Assembly (NCBI GenBank): GCA_963800065.1
Contig: CAWCZO010000011.1
Span: 62,001 to 126,000, forward strand
Reading direction: 5' to 3'
Length of the DNA stretch: 64,000 nt
Source: CAWJFJ01 sp963800065
Lineage (GTDB): Bacteria; Actinomycetota; Acidimicrobiia; Acidimicrobiales; UBA8190
Shown here: piece by piece, positions 26,401 to 34,970 of the stretch
How the letters are laid out: the number at the start of each line of letters is the position of its first letter
Position numbering within the stretch: the first letter of the stretch is position 1
The notes under the pieces: model-generated
Database searches by the model: none
What the model saw: the letters and a program-made list of their open reading frames with translations, nothing else
Told to the model about the DNA's origin: nothing
Position numbers and translations under genes: made by a program

Positions 26401-27969
26401 ACCGCCGTGACCTCTGCCTCCGGTGACGCCGGGGGCGGAGCCAACGGTCAGGCCGGACCCATCCTCTGGTCCTCCGTGGAACGTCGGCCGTCGGTGGAGG
26501 CCCTTTTCCCCGGCGCCACCTTCCTCCCCGACCACCGTCTCCCGGACACGGCTCCCGGCCACGGGCCCGTCGACGCCGACGTGGCCGCCGCCGACGCCTT
26601 GCGCGGCCATCTCGACGTGAGCGGTCCCGTCACCGTGGCCGTGCTGGCCGACCGGACGGCGCTGCCGGTGAGCAGGGTCAAGGTGGGGCTGGCCCGGCTC
26701 GAAGCCGAGGGGTTCGCCATGCGGGGACGGTTCGATCCCGCCCTCGACGGCGACCACCGCCCCGACGACGCTGACGGCGGCGAGCAGTGGTGCGCCCGCC
26801 GCCTCCTGGCCCGTATCCACGCCTACACCCAGCACACCCTGCGCCGGGCCATCGAGCCCGTGACGGCCCAGGATCTGATGCGATTCCTCCTGCGCTGGCA
26901 GCACGTCGCCCCCGGCTCGCAACGGACGGGCCGGGCCGGGGTCATGGCCGTCATCGATCAGCTCCAGGGGTTCGAGATCGCCGCCGGGGCCTGGGAGGAG
27001 ACGGTCCTCCCCGCCCGGGTGGAGAACTACCAGCCCCGCTGGCTCGAGGATCTCTGCCTGTCCGGCGAACTCGTCTGGGGGCGGCTGGCTCTCCGGTCCG
27101 ACCAGGAGGGCGACGCCGTCCGCCGGGGATCGGCCACGCCCTCGCGCGCCACCCCGGTGACCTTCGCCGTCCGTCAGGATCTGTCGTGGCTCCTCCAGGC
27201 GGCGCGGGGCGACGCCGTCGTCCACGAACCTCCCCACGGAGCCGGACGCGACGTTCTCGACGCCCTCTACGCCCACGGTGCCATGTTCCACGCGCAGTTG
27301 CGCGAGGCGACCGGTCGGCTCCCCGTCGAGGTGGAGGAAGGACTGTGGGATCTCGTCGCCCGCGGGATCGTCACGGCCGACGGGTTCCAGGCCGTCCGCT
27401 CCCTTCTCTCGGCGCGCCAGGCCTGGAAGAGACGGCACCGTCACGAGCAGCGCAACCGCATCGGGGCGCGGCGGGCCCCGACCTGGCGTGAGGGCGGTGA
27501 GGGACGGTGGGCTCTTCTCCCCGCCCCCGGGCCCACCGATGACCCCGACGCCCTGGCCGAACAGGTGGCCGGGCAGCTCCTGGCCCGGTGGGGCGTGGTC
27601 TTCTGGGACCTGATGGCGCGGGAGAACCTGGCCCTGCCGTGGCGCGAGGTGGTCTGGGCCCTGCGCCGTCTCGAGGCCCGGGGCCTCGTGCGCGGCGGTC
27701 GATTCGTCACCGGCTTCGCCGGCGAGCAGTACGCACTCCCCGAGGCGGTGGACGAGCTCCGCTCCGTGCGGCGGGCACCGCGCCGCGGCGAGACGGTGCA
27801 CCTGAACGCCGCTGACCCGCTGAACCTGGTCGGCATCATCCTTCCGGGGCCGCGCGTCCCGGCCGTCCGGACGAACGGGGTCACCTACGTCGACGGCCTC
27901 CCCGTCACCGATCCCGCCACCACGCGCCCGGGGCGCGACGACGTCCCGGCGTCGGCCGGTGCCAGCTGA
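23485..27969 (+). CDS. lhr: Lhr-family large ATP-dependent helicase
   Basis: This is a 1494-residue DNA/RNA helicase of the Lhr group, close to mycobacterial Lhr in length. RecA domain 1 has APTGSGKT (50-57), SPLKALAVD, TTPESLYLL, DEIH (176-179) and SAT. RecA domain 2 has TLVFVNTRRMSERLAHLL, ASLELGIDIG and QRVGRSNH. A winged helix and the Lhr core domain follow, then a long C-terminal part of DUF/winged-helix repeats. Family members translocate 3'-5' and take part in DNA damage repair. Between residues about 600 and 630 is a six-copy DPGPV linker. The GTG at 23485 is preceded by GAGCAGG; the open frame upstream lacks homology. Confidence 0.92.
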   Translation: MSTAPPETGLDGFHPAVAAWFSRRFPGGPTPPQLEGWPLIRSGSDTLIAAPTGSGKTLTGFLVAIDAAYRAHDAGRLAPGVTRLVYVSPLKALAVDIQQNLEGPLAEIAEEAARLGLAVPPITVAVRTGDTTAGARAAMVKDPPTFIVTTPESLYLLVTAGRSRAALGQVETVIVDEIHALARDKRGSHLALTLERLEHLQSGPRPQRIGLSATQRPIEQTARLLSGVGESRSTAIVDCGHARRLDISIELPGTELSAVASAEQFGEVIDRIAGHVRSHRTTLVFVNTRRMSERLAHLLAERLGPDHVAAHHGSLSKDRRHRVETRLRAGELRALVATASLELGIDIGPVELVCQVGSPRAIATLLQRVGRSNHTRLGTPEGILFPLTRDELVECAALLAAVRGGRLDATHPPVAPLDILAQQIVAEVAAAEEWDEGELLALVRRAAPYAELAEADYGAVLDLASEGIATGRGKRMAYLHRDRVNSVLRPRRGARLAAVTSGGAIAEVGDYRVILDPDDTPVGTVNEDFAIESMVGDVFLLGTHSWRIRRVTQGEVRVTDAEGAQPTIPFWVGEAPSRTEELSEEVSALRRSVGRILSGGPVDPGPVDPGPVDPGPVDPGPVDPGPVDTATASGAVPVEARRRAAAAWVAGACGLEPADARQLVDYMATGLGELGVLPTAEEIVFERFFDEAGGMQMVVHAPLGGRINKALGLALRKKFCATFDFELQAAANDDAVVLSLGPQHSFPLESAPRLLRSETAGAALEQAVLASPMFSSRWRWNLNRSLAVLRFRGGKRNPLPIQRMESDDLMAAVFPALAACQENAAAGPVRIPDHVLVRQTLDDCLHEAMDVDGLVGMLGRLETGAIGVHFVESTEPSVLSHEILNGKPYTFLDDAPLEERRTRAVQMRRGLPLQSEALAALDPDAVERVRHEAAPDIRDPEELHDLLLSLVVLRPVAEHRAWFDALTATGRATAVTSASGDAGGGANGQAGPILWSSVERRPSVEALFPGATFLPDHRLPDTAPGHGPVDADVAAADALRGHLDVSGPVTVAVLADRTALPVSRVKVGLARLEAEGFAMRGRFDPALDGDHRPDDADGGEQWCARRLLARIHAYTQHTLRRAIEPVTAQDLMRFLLRWQHVAPGSQRTGRAGVMAVIDQLQGFEIAAGAWEETVLPARVENYQPRWLEDLCLSGELVWGRLALRSDQEGDAVRRGSATPSRATPVTFAVRQDLSWLLQAARGDAVVHEPPHGAGRDVLDALYAHGAMFHAQLREATGRLPVEVEEGLWDLVARGIVTADGFQAVRSLLSARQAWKRRHRHEQRNRIGARRAPTWREGGEGRWALLPAPGPTDDPDALAEQVAGQLLARWGVVFWDLMARENLALPWREVVWALRRLEARGLVRGGRFVTGFAGEQYALPEAVDELRSVRRAPRRGETVHLNAADPLNLVGIILPGPRVPAVRTNGVTYVDGLPVTDPATTRPGRDDVPASAGAS
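25282..25371 (+). repeat. 15-bp tandem repeat, six copies, encoding GPVDP linker in Lhr
   Basis: The unit GGCCCTGTCGACCCC is repeated five times exactly and a sixth time with one change (GACACC). It lies in frame inside lhr, between the helicase core and the C-terminal part, giving a Pro-rich spacer. Confidence 0.92.
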
Positions 27970-27988
27970 CGGTTCGCCTCCGAGGTCT

Positions 27989-28354
27989 TCAGCTCCCGAG
28001 CGGGGCCCGGCCGAAGTCGTCCTCCAACCGGATGATGTCGTCCTCGCCGAAGTAGTCCCCGTGCTGAACCTCGATGAAGACGAGGTCGTTCGGTCCGTCG
28101 TTCTCGATCCGGTGGGCGCAGTGCACCGGGATGTCCACGGCCGTCCCGGCGATCAGCTCACGGGCCGACCCCTCCACGATGGCCCGGCCCCGCCCGTGGA
28201 CCACGAACCAGTGCTCGGAGCGGCGGGTGTGGCGCTGGTAGCTGAGCCGCTTTCCGGGCCGGACCACCATCCGCTTGACCTTGTGCCCCTGGGCATCGTC
28301 GAGGACCGTGAAGCTCCCCCACGGCCGCTCGTCCGGTTCTTCCCCCGTCGACAC
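27989..28354 (-). CDS. Mannose-6-phosphate isomerase-type cupin
   Basis: This 121-residue single-cupin protein resembles the C-terminal isomerase domain of type II mannose-6-phosphate isomerase/GDP-mannose pyrophosphorylase. RPWGSFTVLDD is the usual opening, followed by VKRMVVRPGKRLSYQRHTRR, SEHWFVVHGRG (metal His and Glu) and VDIPVHCAHRIEN, closing with FIEVQHGDYFGEDDIIRLED. Standing alone it may still isomerise mannose-6-phosphate and fructose-6-phosphate, feeding GDP-mannose for glycans. The GTG start at 28354 abuts GAGGAG with almost no spacing, so the exact start is uncertain. It is convergent with lhr, 19 bases apart. Confidence 0.85.
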   Translation of the reverse strand: MSTGEEPDERPWGSFTVLDDAQGHKVKRMVVRPGKRLSYQRHTRRSEHWFVVHGRGRAIVEGSARELIAGTAVDIPVHCAHRIENDGPNDLVFIEVQHGDYFGEDDIIRLEDDFGRAPLGS

Positions 28355-28550
28355 CTCCTCATCATGCCCGATGCCCGGGACGGGCCCGTGGCACGAGGGG
28401 CCACCACCCCGGTGACCGCCCCCGCCGGTCTCGACCGGGCCTGATCAAGCTGGCGCCGCCGCCTGCCGATACCACTCTCAGTCGCCGACTGATGAGCACG
28501 CAGGACGGTCGCGACACGAGGGGAGGCGTTTCGATGGTCGTTCGAGGGCG

Positions 28551-30659
28551 GTGAACGGGGAATCCGTCCGGGATCTCACCTTCGACCAGGCTCCCTTGGG
28601 CATGGCCATGGTGGACACCACCGGTTCGCTCCTCCGGGTCAACACCGCCGCCGCCGAGATCGTCGGTCACTCAGCCGACGACCTGGTGGGAACGGCCCTC
28701 TCCGACGTCGTCCACCCCGCCGATCGTGAGGTGGTGGCCGGACAGGTCGACGCCCTGGTGGCCGGCGTCACCGTCCACCTCCGGGCCCAGACCCGCCTCG
28801 TCCGTGGCGACGGCCGGGTGGTGTGGGTCTGCGTCCACGCGTCGTGTGTCCGGGAGGACGACGGGACCCCTCTCTATGTCATGGCCCAGATCGAGGACGT
28901 CACCGAACGGCGCCGGGCCGACGCGGCGCTGGCCGCCGCCGAGGAACGTTTCCGGACCACCTTCGACATGGCCCCGATCGGGATGATCCTGACCGATCCC
29001 GACGGCACCCTCCTCAAGGTCAACCCCGCCTACAGCGAGATCGTCGGTCTCGACTCCGCCCTGCTGGTGGGAACCAACGTCCGCGCCCTCACGCACCCCG
29101 ACGACCTCTTGGAGAACCTCTCGCAGGTCCAGGCCTTGACCTCCGGTTCCATCGAAAACTTCTCCATGGAGAAGCGCTACCTCCGCACCGACGGGCAGAC
29201 GGTGTGGACGTCGGTCAGCGCGTCGTGCGTACGGGGTTCGTCGGGAGAGCCCCTCTATCTCATCGGCCAGGTCCAGGACATCACCGAGAGCCGGGAGATG
29301 CGCGAGCACCTGGCCCACGCCGCCATCCACGACCCTCTCACCGACCTCCCCAACCGGGATCTCTTCGCCGACCGCCTGGAGATGGCCCTGCGGCGGGCCC
29401 GGCGCAGCGGCCACCGGGTGGCGGTCATGTTCTTGGACCTGGACCGCTTCAAGATGGTCAACGACAATCTCGGTCACGAGGTCGGCGATCGTCTGCTGCG
29501 GGCGGTGGCCGACAGGATGAGCGGAGCCCTCAGGGCCAGTGACACCCTGGCCCGGTTCGGCGGCGACGAGTTCACCGTGCTCTGTGACGAGGTGGCCGAC
29601 GAGTCCCACGTCCTCGAGATCGCCGATCGCCTGCGGTCGACCATGGGCGAGCCGTTGACCGAGGCGGGCGGTGAGACCTTCGTCTCCTTCAGCGTGGGGA
29701 TCGCCCTGTCGACCGAGGCCGATGAATCGGGGTCGACCCTGTTGCGCCACGCCGACATCGCCATGTACCGGGCCAAGGAGCGGGGGCCGGCGCGCGTGGA
29801 GATATACAGCGACGAGGACGACGATCTCAACAGGAGTCGTCTCCGCACGTCCAACGAGCTCCGTGACGCTCTGGCCCGCCACGAGCTGGAGCTCCACTAC
29901 CAGCCCTACGTCGACCTCCACACTCGGACCATGGTGGGGATGGAGGCTCTGGTCCGGTGGCGTCATCCCACCCGCGGACTGCTCCTGCCCGAGGAGTTCA
30001 TCCCCACGGCCGAGGACAGCGGCCTGATCGTCCCCCTGGGGAGCTGGGCCCTCTCCGAGGCCTGTCGACAGGCTGCCGTCTGGGCCGCCGGCCGGGACGC
30101 GGCCGGGCTGGACGAGGCCCGCCTCAACATCACGGTCAACGTGGCCTCTCTCCAACTGGTCGATCCGGGCTTCCCCGATCTGGTGGCCGACATCCTCGAC
30201 ACCACCGGGATCAGTCCCGACCGCCTCTGGCTGGAGCTGACCGAGGGCAGCCTCATGGGCGACGCCGACGCCATAGTCAAGGTTCTCCGCTCCTTGCGTC
30301 AGATCGGGCTGCACTTCGTGATCGACGACTTCGGGACCGGCTACTCCTCGCTCGCCTACCTCAAGCGCTTTCCCATCGAGACCCTGAAGATCGACCGCAG
30401 CTTCGTGCGCGAGGTCGATCTCCGGTCCGAGGACACGGCCATCGTCAGGGCCATCATCGGCCTCGGTGACTCACTCGGGATGTCCGTCATCGCCGAGGGG
30501 GTCGAGAGAGCGGCCCAGGTACCGATCCTGCAGACCCTCGGGTGCCACATGGCCCAGGGCTACCTGCTCGGAGCCCCTCTCCACGCCGCCGCGGTGGGCG
30601 CCTTCCCGACCGACGATCTCACGGCCTGGCACGAGCCCCTCGAGCCGACGGGGTCCTGA
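28551..30659 (+). CDS. PAS-PAS-GGDEF-EAL cyclic-di-GMP turnover protein
   Basis: This is a 702-residue soluble signalling protein that may make and break cyclic-di-GMP. Two PAS domains occupy about 8-115 and 130-255 (QAPLGMAMVDTTGSLLRVN; DMAPIGMILTDPDGTLLKVN), each ending in a PAC segment. The GGDEF domain (about 260-425) has an intact GGDEF at 337-341, and RASD five residues before it, which fits the inhibitory I-site. The EAL domain (about 435-690) has EAL at 465-467, NVNVASLQL-like metal residues (ITVNVASLQ), ELTEGSLM and DDFGTGYSSL. Both activities look possible. No membrane helix is seen, so the PAS domains sense an internal signal. GTG start at 28551. Confidence 0.93.
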   Translation: MNGESVRDLTFDQAPLGMAMVDTTGSLLRVNTAAAEIVGHSADDLVGTALSDVVHPADREVVAGQVDALVAGVTVHLRAQTRLVRGDGRVVWVCVHASCVREDDGTPLYVMAQIEDVTERRRADAALAAAEERFRTTFDMAPIGMILTDPDGTLLKVNPAYSEIVGLDSALLVGTNVRALTHPDDLLENLSQVQALTSGSIENFSMEKRYLRTDGQTVWTSVSASCVRGSSGEPLYLIGQVQDITESREMREHLAHAAIHDPLTDLPNRDLFADRLEMALRRARRSGHRVAVMFLDLDRFKMVNDNLGHEVGDRLLRAVADRMSGALRASDTLARFGGDEFTVLCDEVADESHVLEIADRLRSTMGEPLTEAGGETFVSFSVGIALSTEADESGSTLLRHADIAMYRAKERGPARVEIYSDEDDDLNRSRLRTSNELRDALARHELELHYQPYVDLHTRTMVGMEALVRWRHPTRGLLLPEEFIPTAEDSGLIVPLGSWALSEACRQAAVWAAGRDAAGLDEARLNITVNVASLQLVDPGFPDLVADILDTTGISPDRLWLELTEGSLMGDADAIVKVLRSLRQIGLHFVIDDFGTGYSSLAYLKRFPIETLKIDRSFVREVDLRSEDTAIVRAIIGLGDSLGMSVIAEGVERAAQVPILQTLGCHMAQGYLLGAPLHAAAVGAFPTDDLTAWHEPLEPTGS

Positions 30660-30696
30660 CCGACACCCACCCGGGCCGTACTCGACCGGGCCGCGC

Positions 30697-32016
30697 TCAC
30701 CCAGGCTCGACCTGGGGGATGCCGTCGGCGACGTCCAGCGGCCGGATGAAGAGCAGCCGGGGGTGCGGGTAGCCGACGGCCCCGGGGAGCCAGGCCTGGA
30801 ACGCCATCTGGAGCTGTCCCTGCTTGTCGGTGAAGACCATCTCGCCGCCGGGGCCCTCGAGGTTCGGCTGTGACGCGTAGAGAGGTCCCGACAAGGGCTT
30901 GACGCAGGGACCGAGAGGGCCCGAGCAGCGCGCCACCCCGATGGCGTAGTCGGCGCTGTCCCAGTTGTTCCCCGAATAGAAGAGGAAGTAACTCCCGTCG
31001 TCGAGCACCATCGACGGTGCTTCGACCACCGATCCCTCCCACGACTGGCTCGGCCGGAGCAGGACCGACGGCCCCGGACTCTCCAGCACGGTCCCCTGCG
31101 GATCGAGGGCCTGGGCCCAGATGGTGGGCGGTTGTCCACTACCCCCGATCGACTTCCACGCCAGGTAGAGCCGCCCGGTGGCGGTGAAGAACGGGGCGGG
31201 ATCGATCGAACCCCCCAGGTCCGGCTGGCATTCCAACGGCGCCTTGGTGGTGTCGGTGAAAGGTCCCTGCGGCTTCTTGGCCGTGGCCACCGAGATGCAC
31301 TGGACCTTGCTCCCCGCCGTGGCGGCCGCGTAATAGAGAAGGTATGACCGTCTCACGTGGATCACCGCCGGGGCCCACGTGAATCCGGGGGTGGCCCACG
31401 ATGCCAAGGTGGGAAGGGCGTCGCCCGCCTTCCTCCAGTCGAGGAGGTCGGACGACTCCATGATCTGGATGTTCCCGGCCGTCGAGTTGGTGCCGTAGGC
31501 GTAGTAGGTCCCCTTGGCCACGATGACGTCGGGGTCGGCGAAATCGAACGGGTAGACGGGGCCGCCCGCCGAGGAGTCGAGCATGTTCTCGCAGACGGCG
31601 GCCACCGAAGACAGGTCGGCGACGGCCAGTCGTTGATTCCCGGCGCTGAGCGCCGACACCGACCTGCTCACCCCGCCGGCGCACGAGTGGACGGCGACGA
31701 GCGCCACGTCGCCGGACGTGACCCCGGTCTGGGACTGCGCCAGCTGCACCTTGGCCGAGGCCAGCTCGGACGTCACCTGGGTCAGACTCCTGAGGGTGGC
31801 GAGACGCCCTTCGTCGGTCCTCCGGACCGACCGGTCGGTGGAGGAGATCAACGCCTCCGTCCGGCGCAGAAGCGCCCCGGTCGACGTCACCTGGCCCTGG
31901 TCCCGGTGGAGCGTCGACTGGACGGAGACGTCGTCGGCCACCCCGGCCACCAGGAGCCCGACCACGACGGTGGCGATGGCGGCCCCGAGGAACCGGCGGG
32001 AACGCCACCGCGACAC
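30697..32016 (-). CDS. Membrane-anchored GH43-family glycosidase
   Basis: This is a 439-residue protein with a basic start and one membrane helix (about 9-27, FLGAAIATVVVGLLVAGVA). A helical stalk of about 30-147 carries two Cys (112 and 142). A five-bladed beta-propeller of glycoside hydrolase family 43 follows. Catalytic candidates are the Asp in FADPDVIVAKGTYYAYGT (161 or 163), Asp272 in GGSIDPAPFF and Glu332 in SVVEAPSMV. They match the Asp/Asp/Glu pattern of arabinanases and xylosidases. It would work on the outer face of the membrane on arabinan-like or cell-envelope glycan. The GTG at 32016 is 2 bases after the stop of the stalk-protein gene, so the two form an operon. Confidence 0.85.
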   Translation of the reverse strand: MSRWRSRRFLGAAIATVVVGLLVAGVADDVSVQSTLHRDQGQVTSTGALLRRTEALISSTDRSVRRTDEGRLATLRSLTQVTSELASAKVQLAQSQTGVTSGDVALVAVHSCAGGVSRSVSALSAGNQRLAVADLSSVAAVCENMLDSSAGGPVYPFDFADPDVIVAKGTYYAYGTNSTAGNIQIMESSDLLDWRKAGDALPTLASWATPGFTWAPAVIHVRRSYLLYYAAATAGSKVQCISVATAKKPQGPFTDTTKAPLECQPDLGGSIDPAPFFTATGRLYLAWKSIGGSGQPPTIWAQALDPQGTVLESPGPSVLLRPSQSWEGSVVEAPSMVLDDGSYFLFYSGNNWDSADYAIGVARCSGPLGPCVKPLSGPLYASQPNLEGPGGEMVFTDKQGQLQMAFQAWLPGAVGYPHPRLLFIRPLDVADGIPQVEPG

Positions 32017-32018
32017 GG

Positions 32019-32546
32019 CTAGACCGCCGCCTTCAGCGCCGAACAGGACGACGACGAGGCGCGCAACGAAGCCAGGCCTCCGGCCGTCTGTCCCACGGCG
32101 ATCTGGTTGAGGGCCTGCTCGACGGCGCTGAGGCAGCTGTCGAGGTCCCCCAGGTCGACGCCTTCGGAGTGGATGCCCGCCTGGTTGCGGGCCAGGGACT
32201 TCTCGGTCGCCGACAGGGTCGACTCGGTGGCGTCGAAGGACTGCGTCACGACGGCGCGACGGGCGTCGGCGCCGGCCAGGCGTTGCTGGGCGCTCTTCAG
32301 CTCGGCCTGCAGGCCGCTCAGTTGACGGTCGGCCGAGGCCAGGGAGGCGTCGGCCGTCCGGATCGCCGTCCTCGCCTGGAGGTCGGTGGCCACCAGCAGA
32401 CAACCTGTCACCAGCGCGGCCACGGCCAGGGTGACGGTCGCCGCCCGGCGCCGGCGCCGGGACCGGAACGGGATCCGGAGCAGTCTTCTTCCGGCATCGG
32501 AGCCGCGGGCCCCGCGTCCCGCCGGGGAGGTCACTGCCGTGGTCAT
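32019..32546 (-). CDS. Single-pass membrane protein with coiled-coil stalk, partner of GH43 protein
   Basis: This is a 175-residue protein with no named family. A very basic N-terminus (RSRRRRRAATVTL) is followed by a membrane helix at about 36-54 (TVTLAVAALVTGCLLVA). A coiled coil of about 60-120 (ASADRQLSGLQAELKSAQQR) comes next, then a C-terminal segment with two Cys (138 and 168). From about 118 onward it aligns by eye with the stalk of the GH43 protein (ARNQAGIHSEGVDLGDLDSC against AQSQTGVTSGDVALVAVHSC). It lies 2 bases upstream of that gene. It is probably a partner that pairs with the glycosidase stalk outside the cell. The function is inferred only from this shared region. Confidence 0.65.
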   Translation of the reverse strand: MTTAVTSPAGRGARGSDAGRRLLRIPFRSRRRRRAATVTLAVAALVTGCLLVATDLQARTAIRTADASLASADRQLSGLQAELKSAQQRLAGADARRAVVTQSFDATESTLSATEKSLARNQAGIHSEGVDLGDLDSCLSAVEQALNQIAVGQTAGGLASLRASSSSCSALKAAV

Positions 32547-32724
32547 GGCGACGTTCGGGCGGACACGCCCTGACCGTTCGGACCGTTCGGACGACGTGTT
32601 CCCCTGATCGAGTCTACCGTCCGTGCCTCCCTCCATACTCCGCGTGACCTTGGCACACACGGCGGCCGCCGGTGTGGGAAGGAGGTGCCGACCGGGGGTG
32701 TCCCGGTGGGTGTAGTTGTGGGAC

Positions 32725-33207
32725 ATGCCAACGGTGAGCGCCGGCCTCCTCGTCCACCGGACGACCGCGTCGGGCGTCCTCGAGGTGCTCCTGGTCCATC
32801 CGGGCGGACCGTTGTGGAGGAACAAGGACGACGGGGCCTGGTCGATCCCCAAGGGTGAGGTCGAGGGCGACGGCGACCCGGCGGCCACGGCCGACCGGGA
32901 ATTCGCCGAGGAGCTGGGGAGCCACCCGCCGACAGGGCCCCGGATCGACCTGGGCCAGATCACCCAACGGGGCGGCAAGCGCGTCCGGGCCTGGGCCGTG
33001 GCCGGTGACCTCGACACGACGACGGTCCGGAGCAACACCTTCGACATCGAGTGGCCCCGGGGGTCGGGGCGGATCCGGTCCTATCCCGAGATCGACCGGG
33101 CGGCGTGGTTCACCGTGGACGGCGCCCGCGGCAAGCTCCTCGAGGCCCAGTGTGCCTTCCTCGACCGACTCACCCTGGCCCTCGACGGTGACGAGCCCGG
33201 CCGGTGA
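32725..33207 (+). CDS. NUDIX hydrolase
   Basis: This is a 160-residue NUDIX-fold protein from ATG 32725; an in-frame ATG at 32716 is an alternative. It starts VSAGLLVHRTTASGVLEVLL, has the dWSIPKGE entry, and then the NUDIX box GEVEGDGDPAATADREFAEE. The box keeps the RE and EE pairs needed for magnesium, but the first Glu of the GX5E part is Gly. The late part (WPRGSGRIRSYPEIDRAAWF) is typical of the actinobacterial DUF-type NUDIX proteins related to diadenosine polyphosphate hydrolases. It hydrolyses a nucleoside diphosphate linked to some moiety X; the substrate is unknown. It is divergent from the stalk-protein gene. Confidence 0.88.
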   Translation: MPTVSAGLLVHRTTASGVLEVLLVHPGGPLWRNKDDGAWSIPKGEVEGDGDPAATADREFAEELGSHPPTGPRIDLGQITQRGGKRVRAWAVAGDLDTTTVRSNTFDIEWPRGSGRIRSYPEIDRAAWFTVDGARGKLLEAQCAFLDRLTLALDGDEPGR

Positions 33208-33230
33208 CGACCGGCGCCACCGACGACGAC

Positions 33231-34970
33231 CTAGACGAGGACGCGTTTCAGCTCGTCGAAGGTTGTCTGACCTTCCTGAACCTTGACAAAGGCGTCCTGG
33301 CGCAGTGTCTGCATCCCGGCGGCGATGGCGGCCCCGGCAAATTCCTCCGCTGAGGCGCGCTGCAACACCAGCATCCGAAGTTCGTCGTTCATGACCATGA
33401 CCTCGTGGACGGCGACACGCCCCAGATAGCCCGTCCGGCCGCACTGCTCACAGCCGTTGGCCCGATACAAGGGGACCTGGGCGGATCCTCTCTCCACCAA
33501 CGACATCTCGACGAGTTCGAGCAGCTCCTCGCCGCTTGCCGGCCCAACCGACTTGCACCGGCGGCAGAGGCGGCGTACCAACCGTTGGGCCACGACACAT
33601 TCCAGGGCCGACGTCACGAGGTAGGGACCCAGTCCCATATCCATCAGTCGGGTCGTGCTGGAGGCGGCGTCGTTGGCGTGGAGCGTCGACAGGACCAAGT
33701 GACCGGTCAGTGCCGCCTCGGTGGCGACCCGGGCCGTGTCGAGATCCCGAATCTCCCCGATGAGGATGATATCGGGGTCGGCGCGTAACGCAGCACGCAA
33801 GCCGGATGCGAAGGTGTAACCGGCCTTCGGATTCACCTGCGTCTGTTTGATCCCGGAGATCCGATATTCGATCGGATCCTCCACTGTGATCGTATTGCGG
33901 CTCGGCACGTTCAGTTCGTTGATGGTCGCATACAATGTGGTGGACTTCCCCGAACCGGTCGGTCCCGTCACCAGGACCATTCCCCACGCCTTCTGGAACG
34001 ACTTTTGAAATCGGCGAAGAGACTCGGGGAGAAAGCCCAGCGCGTCGATTTCCAGCAGACCCTGGTCGCGGCGGAGCAGGCGCAGCACCAACGCCTCCCC
34101 GTAGATGGTGGGGAGACTGGCCGCCCTCATGTCGACAGCGAGCCCTTGGATGGTCAGCGTCATCCGGCCGTCGAGCGGGCGACGGTGTTCAGAGATGTCC
34201 ATGTCGGTCATGATCTTGATACGGCTGATGACACCGAGCCGCAAGGAGGCTGGCGCACTCATGGCGTCGTGCAGCATTCCGTCGACGCGGAACCGGATCC
34301 GAAGACCCTCCTCGGTCGGCTCGACGTGGACATCGGACGCCCGCTCGTCAACGGCCCGTCTGAGCAATTGATTGACGAAGGCGACGACAGGCTCCTGATT
34401 CCGGGCGATGATCCGCTCGCTCGAATCGCCCCCGTCAGAGATGTCAGTCTGTGACTGGGCCTGACTGGCCGGATTTTCAGCGAGGTCCTCTTCATCTACC
34501 AGGTGGCTGTAATAGCCGGACTCGATGGCCCGGCGCAGCTGATCCGGGGCCGCCACCACCCGGCGGATCGGTACGCTCACCATCATCCGGAGATCGTCAA
34601 GGGTCTGGATGTCGCGGGGGTCGGTGACGGCTACGACGAGCACACCGCCCGTGAATCTCACGGGCAGCACTCCACGCCGCCGGCAGAACGCCTCGGGCAG
34701 GTAGTCGAAGGCCACCGGGTCAGGGGGTTCGAGATTCAGGTCCTGATAAGGCAACCCGCTCATCTCCGCCAGCGTCCGGCCGAGGTCTTCTTCGAAAAGG
34801 ATCTCGTGGGCGACCAGGATCTCGCCGAGACGTTGGCCGGTCCGCCGCTGTTCGGAGAGAGCAAGCTCAACCTGCTCTCCGGTCACCAGCCTGGCGGCGA
34901 TCAATTGTGCGCCGAGCGTGGGATGTCGCGTGGTCTGTTCGGGGTCGACCGTCCGGGTCTCAATCGGCAT
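33231..34970 (-). CDS. GspE/PilB-type secretion or pilus assembly ATPase (orphan)
   Basis: This 579-residue hexameric ATPase would power a type IV pilus or type II secretion system. Residues about 18-155 are the MshEN-like N-terminal domain, which in relatives binds cyclic-di-GMP (LGAQLIAARLVTGEQVELAL, RLGEILVAHEIL). The ATPase has ASDVHVEPTEEGLRIRFRVDG, Walker A GPTGSGKST at 336-344, Asp box VEDPIEYR, Walker B PDIILIGEIRD, a His box LVLSTLHAND, and the zinc motif CRRC (469-472) with CEQC (507-510). The ATG is at 34970. No pilC, pilT, pilin or secretin gene is nearby, so it is an orphan here. It is lower in GC than most of the window. Confidence 0.92.
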   Translation of the reverse strand: MPIETRTVDPEQTTRHPTLGAQLIAARLVTGEQVELALSEQRRTGQRLGEILVAHEILFEEDLGRTLAEMSGLPYQDLNLEPPDPVAFDYLPEAFCRRRGVLPVRFTGGVLVVAVTDPRDIQTLDDLRMMVSVPIRRVVAAPDQLRRAIESGYYSHLVDEEDLAENPASQAQSQTDISDGGDSSERIIARNQEPVVAFVNQLLRRAVDERASDVHVEPTEEGLRIRFRVDGMLHDAMSAPASLRLGVISRIKIMTDMDISEHRRPLDGRMTLTIQGLAVDMRAASLPTIYGEALVLRLLRRDQGLLEIDALGFLPESLRRFQKSFQKAWGMVLVTGPTGSGKSTTLYATINELNVPSRNTITVEDPIEYRISGIKQTQVNPKAGYTFASGLRAALRADPDIILIGEIRDLDTARVATEAALTGHLVLSTLHANDAASSTTRLMDMGLGPYLVTSALECVVAQRLVRRLCRRCKSVGPASGEELLELVEMSLVERGSAQVPLYRANGCEQCGRTGYLGRVAVHEVMVMNDELRMLVLQRASAEEFAGAAIAAGMQTLRQDAFVKVQEGQTTFDELKRVLV

